NCBI GenBank assembly: GCA_963791805.1
Contig: CAWBTU010000006.1
Location: forward strand, 1,488,001-1,552,000
Direction: 5' to 3'
Length of the DNA stretch: 64,000 bases
Origin: JACMJL01 sp963791805
GTDB lineage: Bacteria > Bacillota > Clostridia > Clostridiales > Clostridiaceae
The position numbers and the translations under genes were made by a program. The stretch's first letter is position 1; each line of letters opens with the position of its first letter. This document shows positions 41,139 through 49,426 of the stretch, in pieces. Below the pieces are notes generated by a model. That model was not told where the DNA came from. It worked only from the letters and a program-made list of their open reading frames with translations, and searched no databases.

Positions 41139-42134
41139 ATGAAAAATAAAATACTAGCTATGCTCAAGGAAAATGAAGATACATTTGTCTCTGGACAATT
41201 AATAAGTGAAATTCTTGGAGTTAGTCGTGCGTCTATTTGGAAGTATATAAATAAATTAAAAGACGAAGGTTATGAAATAGAATCAATTTCTAAAAATGGA
41301 TACAAACTAATTTCTTGTCCAGATTTATTAGTTGAACAAGAAATTAATACATATTTGAATACGAAGTATATAGGTAGAAATATAGTATATTTCCACAGTA
41401 TTGATTCAACAAATACAAAAGCTAAAGAAATTGGAAGACTGGATATTATAGATGGCACTGTAGTAATAAGTGAAGAACAGACTGCTGGTAGAGGAAGAGT
41501 TGGAAGACAGTGGATTTCACCCAAATATAAAGGAATATGGATGTCTATTATATTAAAGCCGGATATGGAGCCATCGAATGCTTCTAATATAACTTTAATA
41601 GCAGCAGCTGCTGTAACTAAAGCACTTAAAGATTTTGATGTAGATGTCCAAATTAAATGGCCTAATGATATTATTTTAAAGAATAAGAAATTAGGTGGCA
41701 TCTTGACAGAAATGAGTAGTGAATTAAACTTGATTGAGTATATAATAATCGGTATCGGCATTAATGTTAACAATTCGGAGGAAGATTTTTCTGACACTCT
41801 TGAAAAGATAGCAACCTCATTAAAAATAGAAACAGCAGAGAATTTCAATCGGCAAAAACTTATTGGAAGTATATTAAATCATTTTGAAACATTATATGAA
41901 GAATATATTTTTGAAAGTAATTTAGCGTCTACTATTCAAGTATGTAAGAAAAATTCAATTCTTTTAGGAAAAGAAATTCAACTTTATCATAAAGGTGTTT
42001 TAATTACGGCAACAGCTGTAGATATTAGTGATGAAGGTCTCCTACTAATTCAGCATAAGGATGGGAGTGTAGAAAAAATAATTTCAGGAGAAGTTTCAAT
42101 GCATGGTTTATATGGTTATAATCACAAATTATAA
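41139..42134 (+). CDS. birA: Bifunctional biotin--protein ligase / biotin operon repressor BirA
   Basis: 331 residues. An N-terminal winged helix (about 1-65, with SGQLISEILGVSRASIWKYINKL) marks the class II, DNA-binding type. The ligase domain has HSIDSTNTKA, the biotinyl-AMP loop GRGRVGRQW, KWPNDI and KLGGILTE, and a C-terminal SH3-like domain. It attaches biotin to acetyl-CoA or pyruvate carboxylase subunits and represses biotin uptake or synthesis genes. AATGAGGTG precedes ATG41139. Candidate BirA operators lie upstream, suggesting autoregulation. Confidence 0.95.
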   Translation: MKNKILAMLKENEDTFVSGQLISEILGVSRASIWKYINKLKDEGYEIESISKNGYKLISCPDLLVEQEINTYLNTKYIGRNIVYFHSIDSTNTKAKEIGRLDIIDGTVVISEEQTAGRGRVGRQWISPKYKGIWMSIILKPDMEPSNASNITLIAAAAVTKALKDFDVDVQIKWPNDIILKNKKLGGILTEMSSELNLIEYIIIGIGINVNNSEEDFSDTLEKIATSLKIETAENFNRQKLIGSILNHFETLYEEYIFESNLASTIQVCKKNSILLGKEIQLYHKGVLITATAVDISDEGLLLIQHKDGSVEKIISGEVSMHGLYGYNHKL

Positions 42135-42165
42135 AAAGAAGCCTATATAGACTTCTTTTTTATTT
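42133..42165 (+). terminator. Terminator after birA
   Basis: AAAAAGAAG and CTTCTTTTT pair around a ten-base loop that can pair further (CCTATATAG), followed by T-rich sequence; the stem begins in the birA stop codon. Confidence 0.78.
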
Positions 42166-42220
42166 AAATTAAAGCATAATACCTATACAAATTAAATTAT
42201 TTCATAGCTTTAAAATACAT

Positions 42221-42249
42221 TTGTTTATGTAACAATGTTATGTTATACT
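42221..42249 (+). promoter_or_regulatory. Promoter of yhbD-bactofilin with palindromic spacer
   Basis: TTGTTT and TATACT with a 17-base spacer. The spacer carries TAACAATGTTA (42230-42240), an 11-bp inverted repeat, a location typical for MerR-type regulators. Confidence 0.62.
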
Positions 42250-42271
42250 AATTTGTGAGGAGGTGATTTTA

Positions 42272-42898
42272 TTGGATGAAGAATTAATTTCGAAAAAAGA
42301 CTTGTTAAATATTACAGGTATTTCATATGGTCAGTTGTATAGATGGAAGAGAAAAAAATTAATTCCTGAAGATTGGTTTATAAAGAAATCAAGCTATACG
42401 GGGCAAGAGACCTTCTTCCCAAGAAAAGATATTTTAAATAGAATCAATAAAATCAAGAATTTTAAAGAAGATACATCATTAGATGATCTTGCAGATATGT
42501 TTTCACCACAAATATCAAAAGTCTCTTTAACGAAAGAAGAATTAATAAAGAAAAACATTGTTTCACAGATTACCTTAGATGTCTATTTTGATTTAAATAA
42601 AATGGATAAACTATTTTCTTTTGAAAACATACTGTATCTTCTAATAGTTGAAAAATTTCTATCTTCAGGGGAAGTTGGATTAGAGGATGGTAAAGTTATA
42701 TTTAAAACATTAGAAGAACATTATAGGAACTTTGAAGGAAAATATTGTGATGTATTGGTAATAAGGAAATTTGGGGTAGCAGTTTGTTTCTTGCTTCAAA
42801 TTCCCAATGAAATATATCTTGAAAGTGGGACAAAGCTACTATTAAGGGTAAATACTACTCAATGTGTCGAAGAATTAAAACTAAAATTATCAAATTAA
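42272..42898 (+). CDS. YhbD family protein with MerR-like DNA-binding head (DUF4004)
   Basis: 208 residues. The N-terminus LISKKDLLNITGISYGQLYR followed by WKRKKLIPEDWF, then GQETFFPRKDILNRI, is the DUF4004/YhbD helix-turn-helix resembling the MerR head; the rest is a small unassigned alpha/beta domain. Bacillus places yhbD directly before its two bactofilin genes, and the same holds here (19 bases to the bactofilin), so it probably regulates them. The start is TTG42272, with AGGAGGTG upstream; a GTG three codons earlier overlaps that site. Confidence 0.86.
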   Translation: MDEELISKKDLLNITGISYGQLYRWKRKKLIPEDWFIKKSSYTGQETFFPRKDILNRINKIKNFKEDTSLDDLADMFSPQISKVSLTKEELIKKNIVSQITLDVYFDLNKMDKLFSFENILYLLIVEKFLSSGEVGLEDGKVIFKTLEEHYRNFEGKYCDVLVIRKFGVAVCFLLQIPNEIYLESGTKLLLRVNTTQCVEELKLKLSN

Positions 42899-42917
42899 AG
42901 GAAAGGAGTATGTTGTT

Positions 42918-43643
42918 ATGGAAGAGAATTTACAAGATATCAAAGTTTCAGGTGCTGGAAACATCGGTGGAGGAAAGTACAGAGATGTAAAAATAAGTGG
43001 GGCAGGAACTGTAAACGGTGATATAGAATGTGCAATATTCAAGACTTCAGGTACTTCTACAGTGAATGGAAATGTAAAGCTCAAAAATTTATCAGTAAGT
43101 GGTTCTACTAAGATAATAGGAACTTTGGATGCAGAAGAGATTAAAATCAGCGGAGGCTCTGAAATAAGAGGTAACGTTGCTACTAAGATAATTAAAGTTT
43201 CAGGATCATCTAAAATTGGTGGCAATCTTGGTGCAGAAGAAATTAATATAAGCGGAAGTATAGAAATTAAAGAGGATTGTGAAGCGGAACGTTTTAAGAC
43301 AACTGGTAGCTTTGATATAGGAGGATTACTAAATTCTGGTGATATTGATGTTATTATACATGGAAGATGTAGAGCTAGAGAAATTGGTGGTGGCAAAATA
43401 AATGTTAAAGTATGTAATGATAATATGTTTTCAAAGATGCTAAAACATATTTTTATTCAAGGAGAAAGACTCACTTCAAGTGTTATCGAAGGTGATGATA
43501 TTTATCTTGAAGCTACTAATGCAAAAATAGTACGTGGTAACAATGTTACAATAGGACCTGATTGCAATATTGAAATCGTAGAATATAGAAGTACAATTTC
43601 AGTAGCTACAGATACAAAGGTAAGTGAACAGAAAAAAATATAG
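42918..43643 (+). CDS. Bactofilin family cytoskeletal protein
   Basis: 241 residues made of repeated beta-helix rungs with the recurring V(S/T)GSxxIxGN pattern (VSGAGNIGGG, ISGAGTVNGD, VSGSTKIIG, ISGGSEIRGN and so on) through about residue 170, then a distinct 70-residue tail. Bactofilins self-assemble into filaments, and the Bacillus homologues next to yhbD (BacE/BacF) are needed for flagellar assembly. Only one bactofilin is present here instead of two. AAGGAAAGG lies before ATG42918. Confidence 0.88.
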   Translation: MEENLQDIKVSGAGNIGGGKYRDVKISGAGTVNGDIECAIFKTSGTSTVNGNVKLKNLSVSGSTKIIGTLDAEEIKISGGSEIRGNVATKIIKVSGSSKIGGNLGAEEINISGSIEIKEDCEAERFKTTGSFDIGGLLNSGDIDVIIHGRCRAREIGGGKINVKVCNDNMFSKMLKHIFIQGERLTSSVIEGDDIYLEATNAKIVRGNNVTIGPDCNIEIVEYRSTISVATDTKVSEQKKI

Positions 43644-43656
43644 ATGAAGAAAATTC

Positions 43657-43923
43657 ATGAAGCAGAATAAGAATTTTAGCTTTTATATCATAGGAAGTAA
43701 TTAATTTTACAAAAGGTAAAAAAGTGTTTTGCAACTGTTTTTCTTTGCAATGGTATCTAATTTTCTTTTAGCTCCTATGTTTAACATTATATTTCCATAT
43801 TCCTTAAAGAAAGAAATAGGCTTTTCGGCGGATATGTATGGATACATCTTTACAAAAAAAATTGTGAAGAAGTATATGAACCTAACGTTTAGCCTTCATA
43901 TTGTAATAAATAGCAAAAAATAA
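43657..43923 (+). pseudogene. MFS transporter remnant with internal deletion
   Basis: MKQNKNFSFYIIGSN followed by TAA (43657-43704) resembles the first residues of MFS_3-type exporters. From 43735 an open stretch reads FFFAMVSNFLLAPMFNIIFP, YSLKKEIGFSADMYGYI, like transmembrane segment 7 and the following loop of the same family. The intervening 200 or so residues and the remaining half are gone, so it is a decayed gene. The rest of the 396-base gap to speE holds its promoter and operator. Confidence 0.7.
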
Positions 43924-43970
43924 ATAAACATAGGAGATAATTATTTAGAATAAATTTAATAAAAAAATAG

Positions 43971-44012
43971 TTGACAAATGTAATTATGTGTATATAGTAT
44001 ATATACATAATT
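43971..44012 (+). promoter_or_regulatory. speE promoter overlapped by a 31-bp palindrome
   Basis: TTGACA (43971-43976), 18 bases, TAGTAT (43995-44000). AATTATGTGTATATA, G, TATATATACATAATT (43982-44012) is a 15-1-15 inverted repeat with one mismatch, covering the -10 region and likely start site. Operator-like; regulator unknown. Confidence 0.72.
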
Positions 44013-44039
44013 AAGTTCATTATTAAGGGGGAGTCAACT

Positions 44040-44867
44040 ATGGAAATGTGGCTTAAGGAAATGCAATTAGAAGATGCTGCTATGACTTATAAAGTAAAAG
44101 AAACATTAGTTAGAAAACAAACAGAATTTCAGGATCTTGCAATAGTTGATACAGAATCTTTTGGAAGAATGCTGGTCCTTGATGGAATTATTCAAACTAC
44201 AATTAAGGACGAATTTGTATATCATGAAATGATTTCACATATACCTCTTTTTACGCACCCAAACCCTAAAAAAGTACTAGTTGTTGGTGGGGGAGATGGT
44301 GGTGTAATTAGAGAAGTTCTAAAACACCCTTCAGTAGAAAAGGTGATTTTATGTGAAATTGATGGAGCAGTAATTGAAGAATGCATTAAATATCTGCCTG
44401 AAATTAGTTGCGGACTTCAAGATTCAAGATGTGAAATTTTTGTTGGAGATGGTATTAAATACGTTAAAGATCATAAAAATGAATTTGATGTAATTGTAGT
44501 TGATTCTACAGACCCATTTTCCATTGCAGAAGGTCTTTTTGGTGGAAATTTTTATTTAGATATATCTGAGGCTCTAACAGATGAGGGGATTTTTATCGCT
44601 CAAACTGAAACACCATTTTTCTTACCTGAAACAGTAAGAAAAGTTTTTTATGACGCAAAAAATATTTTTCCTGTAACTAAACTATTCATGGCAGCTATAC
44701 CTACTTATCCAGGCGGTTATTGGAGTTTTACAATCGGATCAAAAAAGTTTGATCCTGAGCAAGTAGATATAAGTAAAATCCCAGAACTCGACACAAAATA
44801 TTATACACCAGAGCTTCACAAAGCTTCCTTTGTGTTGCCTAGATATGTACAGAAAGTAATAGAGTAA
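44040..44867 (+). CDS. speE: Polyamine aminopropyltransferase (spermidine synthase)
   Basis: Transfers the aminopropyl group of decarboxylated SAM to putrescine. The 275-residue protein has the PABS fold: HIPLFTHPNPKKVLVVGGGDGGVIREVLKH (SAM-binding GGGDGG), ILCEIDG, FVGDGIKYV, the catalytic VVDSTDPF and YPGGYWSF. No speD, speA or speB lies in the window. GGGGGAG precedes ATG44040. A stand-alone gene behind a strong palindrome, unlike its constitutive neighbours. Confidence 0.93.
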   Translation: MEMWLKEMQLEDAAMTYKVKETLVRKQTEFQDLAIVDTESFGRMLVLDGIIQTTIKDEFVYHEMISHIPLFTHPNPKKVLVVGGGDGGVIREVLKHPSVEKVILCEIDGAVIEECIKYLPEISCGLQDSRCEIFVGDGIKYVKDHKNEFDVIVVDSTDPFSIAEGLFGGNFYLDISEALTDEGIFIAQTETPFFLPETVRKVFYDAKNIFPVTKLFMAAIPTYPGGYWSFTIGSKKFDPEQVDISKIPELDTKYYTPELHKASFVLPRYVQKVIE

Positions 44868-44874
44868 TACTTTT

Positions 44875-44906
44875 ATCCATAAAGCCATTTAGGTTTTATG
44901 GATTTA
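44875..44906 (+). terminator. Possible terminator after speE
   Basis: ATCCATAAA and TTTATGGAT form a 9-bp stem with an 11-base loop and a poor T tail (TTAATTATTTT). Confidence 0.5.
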
Positions 44907-45040
44907 ATTATTTTCTAAATGTTCTCTTTGTCACTTAAAATATGAATAATCATGAAAATAAAAATCAAAACTTAATTTGAATAAAATAATATTTTTTTGA
45001 CTACACTCTTACAGAAAGAAAGTTATAGGGGTGTAAAATT

Positions 45041-46096
45041 ATGAACGATTATGATTGGTGGTTTGCATCATTAAACTTAAACGCAAGAGATAAAATTAAA
45101 ATGCTCATTGAATTTAAAACAACAGAAAACATCTGGTGTTATCTTATGAAAAGTAACTCAAGTAAATATAATTTTAATAAAGAAAAAATTGCTACTTATA
45201 AAAAAATAATGCTAGAGAAAAATTTAAATGTTGTAACATACTATGATGATAACTATCCTAAAAAACTTAAGTTTTATGATGATGCTCCATATCAATTATT
45301 CTACTTAGGGGATATTGAACGCTTAAATACAGAGTCTAGTATATCCGTCGTAGGATCTAGAAATTGTTCTATTTATGGATTAAACACAACAAAAATCATC
45401 TCAAAAACTTTAGCAGAGAACAATATTACAATAATTAGCGGTATGGCAAAAGGGATTGATTCACAGGCACATAAAGTTGCTATTGAAAATGGGGGATTTA
45501 CTTGCGCAGTACTAGGATCAGGTATTGACATAATTTATCCTAAAGAAAACTATAAGTTATACAAGGATATTGTAGAAAAGGGATGTATTATATCGGAATA
45601 TCTTCCAGGTACACCACCATTTAGCTACAACTTTCCAGTTAGAAATCGTATAATAAGTGGTCTAAGCGATATAATAATAATTGTTGAAGCAGGTTTGAAA
45701 AGTGGATCGTTAATAACTGCTGAGCTAGCTTTAGAACAGGGAAAGGAAGTTATGGCTGTTCCAGGTTCAATTTTTTCAAAAGAAAGTAAAGGCACTAACA
45801 AGTTAATACAAGAAGGTGCTCATCCTTTTCTAAATATTGAAGATATAAGTGATTTATGTAATATAGATTTAAAAATAGCAAAAACAAGTTTAAAAAACAA
45901 AGACGAGAAAAATAATAATTTATGTAACAAGTTGAATAGCATCATTAGTAATAATCCAATCCATATTGACGATATAATAAGGATAAGTAATATTGACATA
46001 AATAGAGTATATGAGTTATTATTTGAAATGCAATTTAAAAATGAAATAATGTGTTTATCTGGTAATTATTACGTTAGAATAAATGAAAAAATTTAA
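45041..46096 (+). CDS. dprA: DNA-processing protein DprA (Smf)
   Basis: 351 residues. Protects incoming single-stranded DNA and loads RecA during transformation. An N-terminal SAM-like helical part is followed by the Rossmann-like domain: SVVGSRNCSIYGLNTT, SGMAKGIDSQAHK, AVLGSGIDIIYP, SEYLPGTPPFSYNFPVRNRIISGLS and VEAGLKSGSLITAELALEQGKEV, and a C-terminal winged-helix-like domain. GGGGTG precedes ATG45041. It leads topA with 24 bases between, a conserved pair. comM upstream fits the same role. Confidence 0.95.
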   Translation: MNDYDWWFASLNLNARDKIKMLIEFKTTENIWCYLMKSNSSKYNFNKEKIATYKKIMLEKNLNVVTYYDDNYPKKLKFYDDAPYQLFYLGDIERLNTESSISVVGSRNCSIYGLNTTKIISKTLAENNITIISGMAKGIDSQAHKVAIENGGFTCAVLGSGIDIIYPKENYKLYKDIVEKGCIISEYLPGTPPFSYNFPVRNRIISGLSDIIIIVEAGLKSGSLITAELALEQGKEVMAVPGSIFSKESKGTNKLIQEGAHPFLNIEDISDLCNIDLKIAKTSLKNKDEKNNNLCNKLNSIISNNPIHIDDIIRISNIDINRVYELLFEMQFKNEIMCLSGNYYVRINEKI

Positions 46097-46120
46097 AGAC
46101 TAATTTTGGAGGGGAATTTG

Positions 46121-48232
46121 ATGGGTCAAACCTTAGTAATTGTTGAGTCTCCATCTAAAGCAAAAACTATTGGTAAATACCTTGGTAAGAACTATATAGT
46201 AGAAGCTTCAATGGGACATATTAGAGATTTACCTAAGAGTCAACTTGGTGTTGACGTTAATAATAATTATGAACCTAAATATATAACAATCAGGGGCAAG
46301 GGAGATTTATTAGAAAAGTTAAAGAAACTTGCTAAAAAGAGCGATAAAGTATTACTTGCAACTGACCCTGATCGAGAAGGAGAGGCAATTTCTTGGCATT
46401 TAGCTAAGGCTTTGCGCATAGACGAAACACAAAAATGTAGAATAGAGTTTAATGAGATTACTAAAAATTCTATTAAAGCTGCAATTAAATCACCAAGAGC
46501 TGTAAATCAGAATCTTGTTGATGCACAGCAAGCTAGAAGAATTTTAGACCGACTTGTTGGATATGAAATTTCACCCATATTATGGAGAAAAGTAAAATGG
46601 GGCTTAAGTGCAGGAAGAGTTCAATCTGTTGCCTTAAAGATAATTTGTGATAGAGATAAAGAGATAAATGAGTTTATTCCTAAGGAATATTGGACTATTG
46701 AATGTATTCTTAAAGGAGAAGCAAAAAAGAAATCATTTAATGTTAAACTATTAAATTACGATGGTAAAAAAATTGAAATAAATAGTGAAAGTGAAAGTAC
46801 TAAAATTGTAAATGAGCTCAAAAATGGAGAATTTATTGTTAGTAAAATTAAGAAAAGTACGAAAACTAAAAATCCTCTTCCTCCTTTTACAACCAGTACT
46901 TTACAGCAGGATGCTTATAAAAAATTGAATTTTGCCACTCGTAAAACTATGTTAGTAGCCCAACAACTATATGAAGGAATTGAAGTAAAAGGCCACGGTT
47001 CAGTAGGTTTAATTACTTATATGAGAACTGACTCTGTGAGAATATCTGTAGAAGCACAAACTGCTGCAAGGGATTTTCTTTCAAAAACTTATGGAGAAGA
47101 GTATATTCCTGAAGAACCAAGAGTTTTTAAAGGTAAGAAAAACATTCAAGATGCACATGAGGCAATAAGGCCTACCTATGTAGAATTAACACCTGAAGAA
47201 GTTAAGGAAAGCTTGAAGCCAGAACAATATAAACTTTATTCATTAATTTGGAATAGGTTTGTTGCTTCTCAAATGTCAGCATGCCTAATGAATTCTACTT
47301 CTGTTGATATTTTAAATCAAAAATATGGTTTGAAGGCAAATGGCTCTAGTGTAAAATTTGACGGTTTTATGAAGCTTTATGAATATACTACTGATGAGGA
47401 AGAAAATATTTTTAACTTACCTGAACTTTTAGAAGGTGAAACACTAAGTAGTGAGGAAATTTTAGGAATCCAGCATTTTACTCAACCACCAGCTAAATTT
47501 TCTGAAGCAAGTCTTGTAAAGACTCTTGAAGAAAATGGAATTGGAAGACCGAGTACTTATGCTCCAATTATTTCTACGCTTTTAGATAGACAATATATTG
47601 AAAGAAATAAGAAAACTTTAGATCCAACAGAACTGGGGGAAATTGTAAACAATATTGTCAGTGAATACTTTAAACAAATTGTAGATATTGAATTTACAGC
47701 TGAAATGGAAAATAAGCTTGATAACGTAGAAGAAGGTAGTGAAGAATGGAATAAAATTGTGGACGAGTTTTTTCTACCATTAAAGCATTTGATTGAAATT
47801 GCTGAAAAGGAAGTTTCTAAAATTACTATTGAGGACAAGGTTACTGATATTCAATGCGACAAATGTGGCAAATTTATGGTTATAAAACATGGACGATTTG
47901 GTGATTTTCTTGCATGTCCAGGATATCCTGACTGTAAAAATACTAAACCTATAATTGAAGAAATAAGCACTCCATGTCCAGTTTGTAATAATAAAGTTGT
48001 AGTGAGAAAAAGTAAAAAGGGTAAGAAATTTTTTGGTTGTAGCAATTATCCAAATTGCAATTTTGTAAGTTGGTTTGAACCTGTTGATCAAAAGTGTCCT
48101 GAATGTGGTACATTTATGGTTAAAAAATACAATAAACAAAAGGGAAACTATATAGAATGCACTAATTCGGAATGTAAAAACAAAATAGATACTCCGTCAA
48201 CTGAAAATAAGGACAGTGAAACTACAAATTAA
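46121..48232 (+). CDS. topA: DNA topoisomerase I
   Basis: Type IA enzyme relaxing negative supercoils. 703 residues: Toprim domain (VIVESPSKAKTIGKYL, DPDREGEAISWHLAK), the cleavage domain with SAGRVQSVALK and the active-site Tyr in LITYMRTDSVR, PAKFSEASLVKTLEENGIGRPSTYA, and three C-terminal zinc ribbons (CDKCGKF..CPGYPDCKN, CPVCNNK..CSNYPNC, CPECGTF..CTNSEC). GGAGGGG precedes ATG46121. Co-transcribed with dprA. Confidence 0.97.
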   Translation: MGQTLVIVESPSKAKTIGKYLGKNYIVEASMGHIRDLPKSQLGVDVNNNYEPKYITIRGKGDLLEKLKKLAKKSDKVLLATDPDREGEAISWHLAKALRIDETQKCRIEFNEITKNSIKAAIKSPRAVNQNLVDAQQARRILDRLVGYEISPILWRKVKWGLSAGRVQSVALKIICDRDKEINEFIPKEYWTIECILKGEAKKKSFNVKLLNYDGKKIEINSESESTKIVNELKNGEFIVSKIKKSTKTKNPLPPFTTSTLQQDAYKKLNFATRKTMLVAQQLYEGIEVKGHGSVGLITYMRTDSVRISVEAQTAARDFLSKTYGEEYIPEEPRVFKGKKNIQDAHEAIRPTYVELTPEEVKESLKPEQYKLYSLIWNRFVASQMSACLMNSTSVDILNQKYGLKANGSSVKFDGFMKLYEYTTDEEENIFNLPELLEGETLSSEEILGIQHFTQPPAKFSEASLVKTLEENGIGRPSTYAPIISTLLDRQYIERNKKTLDPTELGEIVNNIVSEYFKQIVDIEFTAEMENKLDNVEEGSEEWNKIVDEFFLPLKHLIEIAEKEVSKITIEDKVTDIQCDKCGKFMVIKHGRFGDFLACPGYPDCKNTKPIIEEISTPCPVCNNKVVVRKSKKGKKFFGCSNYPNCNFVSWFEPVDQKCPECGTFMVKKYNKQKGNYIECTNSECKNKIDTPSTENKDSETTN

Positions 48233-48276
48233 ATTATAAAAGCAATGTATTTCTGTCGAAATAAAATAAAAGAATG

Positions 48277-48305
48277 TTGAATTTTAGTTAAGGGTATGGT
48301 ATTAT
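48277..48305 (+). promoter_or_regulatory. Sigma-A promoter of codY
   Basis: TTGAAT and TATTAT with a 17-base spacer ending TGG (extended -10 like). Leader of about 130 bases. Confidence 0.65.
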
Positions 48306-48327
48306 AACTTGTATGATAAAACAATTC

Positions 48328-48346
48328 TAAATATTGAAAATATTTA
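48328..48346. promoter_or_regulatory. Palindrome in the codY leader, possible CodY site
   Basis: TAAATATT-GAA-AATATTTA is a perfect 8-3-8 palindrome about 17 bases after the predicted start site. The core matches 11 of 15 positions of the CodY box AATTTTCWGAAAATT, which suggests autoregulation. Confidence 0.42.
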
Positions 48347-48442
48347 GTAATCTTACAATTTTAATAGATAATAGCATAGAACAATTTAAAGTATTATCTA
48401 GTACCTATTAAAAGTTACAATTTATAATTAGGAGGAATTAAA

Positions 48443-49219
48443 ATGTCAAGCTTGCTAAATAAAACTAGAATGTTAAATAAAATTTTACAAAAATCTGGTG
48501 CGGAACCTGTTGTTTTTAGTGATATTTGTAAACTTTTAAGTGAAGTATTAGAGTGTAATGTATACATTATTAGTAGAAGAGGCAAAGTATTAGGCTACAA
48601 CTTAGCTAGTGGCTTTGAATGTGACGTTGTAAAAGATAACGTAATTGCAAATATGAAATTTCCAGACAGTTATAACACTACATTATTAAATATAACAGAA
48701 ACACAGGCTAATCTTGCTAACGAAGGCATTTGTGTTTTTCAAGATAATTGTGAATGTAATATACCACATAAAATCACTACTATTGTACCAACCGTTGGCA
48801 ATAGAGAAAGATTAGGCACTTTATTACTAGCGAGATTTGAAAAAGAATTCACTGATGATGATATAGTTCTCGCAGAATATAGTGGAACTATAGTTGGGTT
48901 AGAAATATTAAGATCTAAATCTGATGAAATTGAGGCTGAGGCGAGAAAGAAAGCAGTTGTTCAACTTGCTTTAGGAACCCTTTCTTATTCAGAATTAGAA
49001 GCTGTAGAGCATATATTTAATGAATTAGATGGTAATGAAGGTTTACTAATTGCATCTAAGATAGCAGATAAAGTCGGTATTACACGTTCAGTTATTGTAA
49101 ATGCACTAAGAAAATTTGAAAGTGCAGGAGTTATTGAATCCAGGTCATTAGGAATGAAAGGTACACACATTAAAATTCTAAATGACAAATTGTTGGACGA
49201 ACTTAAGAAAATAAGATAA
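48443..49219 (+). CDS. codY: GTP-sensing transcriptional pleiotropic repressor CodY
   Basis: 258-residue global regulator of amino-acid supply and post-exponential genes, sensing branched-chain amino acids and GTP. An N-terminal GAF domain (LLNKTRMLNKILQKSG start, HKITTIVPTVGNRERLGTLLLARF) and a C-terminal winged helix with the near-invariant SKIADKVGITRSVIVNALRK, then FESAGVIESRSLGMKGTHIK. TAGGAGG precedes ATG48443. Single-gene unit between its own promoter and a strong terminator. The hslUV/xerC genes that precede it in Bacillus are absent. Confidence 0.97.
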   Translation: MSSLLNKTRMLNKILQKSGAEPVVFSDICKLLSEVLECNVYIISRRGKVLGYNLASGFECDVVKDNVIANMKFPDSYNTTLLNITETQANLANEGICVFQDNCECNIPHKITTIVPTVGNRERLGTLLLARFEKEFTDDDIVLAEYSGTIVGLEILRSKSDEIEAEARKKAVVQLALGTLSYSELEAVEHIFNELDGNEGLLIASKIADKVGITRSVIVNALRKFESAGVIESRSLGMKGTHIKILNDKLLDELKKIR

Positions 49220-49220
49220 A

Positions 49221-49259
49221 AATGAAAAAATGTCATTATTGGCATTTTTTCATTTTTTT
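49221..49259 (+). terminator. Terminator after codY
   Basis: AATGAAAAAATG and CATTTTTTCATT form a 12-bp stem with extra inner pairs, ending in seven T. Confidence 0.88.
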
Positions 49260-49290
49260 GAATAAAAAGCGCACTAATTAAAAAATACAG

Positions 49291-49319
49291 TTGAATACAA
49301 ATTATTCATATGATATACT
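49291..49319 (+). promoter_or_regulatory. Sigma-A promoter of rpsB-tsf
   Basis: TTGAAT and TATACT with a 17-base spacer ending TGA (extended -10). Predicted start near 49326. Confidence 0.75.
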
Positions 49320-49340
49320 ACTTAAGAAAGAAAATACACA

Positions 49341-49399
49341 CACTACTTGATTTGTGAAGTGGTTCCTTTATAAGGTAATTCACAAGTGAGAAAGTAGTG
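49341..49399 (+). ncRNA. Structured leader of rpsB
   Basis: Three nested pairings: CACTACTT with AAGTAGTG (outer), TTTGTGAA with TTCACAA (middle) and CCTT with AAGG (inner, loop TAT). The outer arm ends 28 bases before the rpsB start, with no T-run. It looks like a ribosomal-protein leader for S2 autoregulation; family not confirmed. Confidence 0.62.
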
Positions 49400-49426
49400 G
49401 AGGTAAAAACCAGGAGGTAGAAAGAT

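Noticed and set aside
41270..41848. 192-codon minus-strand frame within birA
   Set aside because: Antisense shadow of the ligase domain without homology or ribosome site.
42918..43320. Tandem DNA repeat
   Set aside because: The periodicity is at the protein level (bactofilin rungs), not a nucleotide repeat.
42890..43396. 168-codon minus-strand frame opposite the bactofilin gene
   Set aside because: Its repeated proline-rich pattern mirrors the glycine-rich beta-helix repeats of the bactofilin; not an independent gene.
44977..45007. dprA promoter (TTGAAT ... TACACT)
   Set aside because: 19-base spacer and no supporting element.
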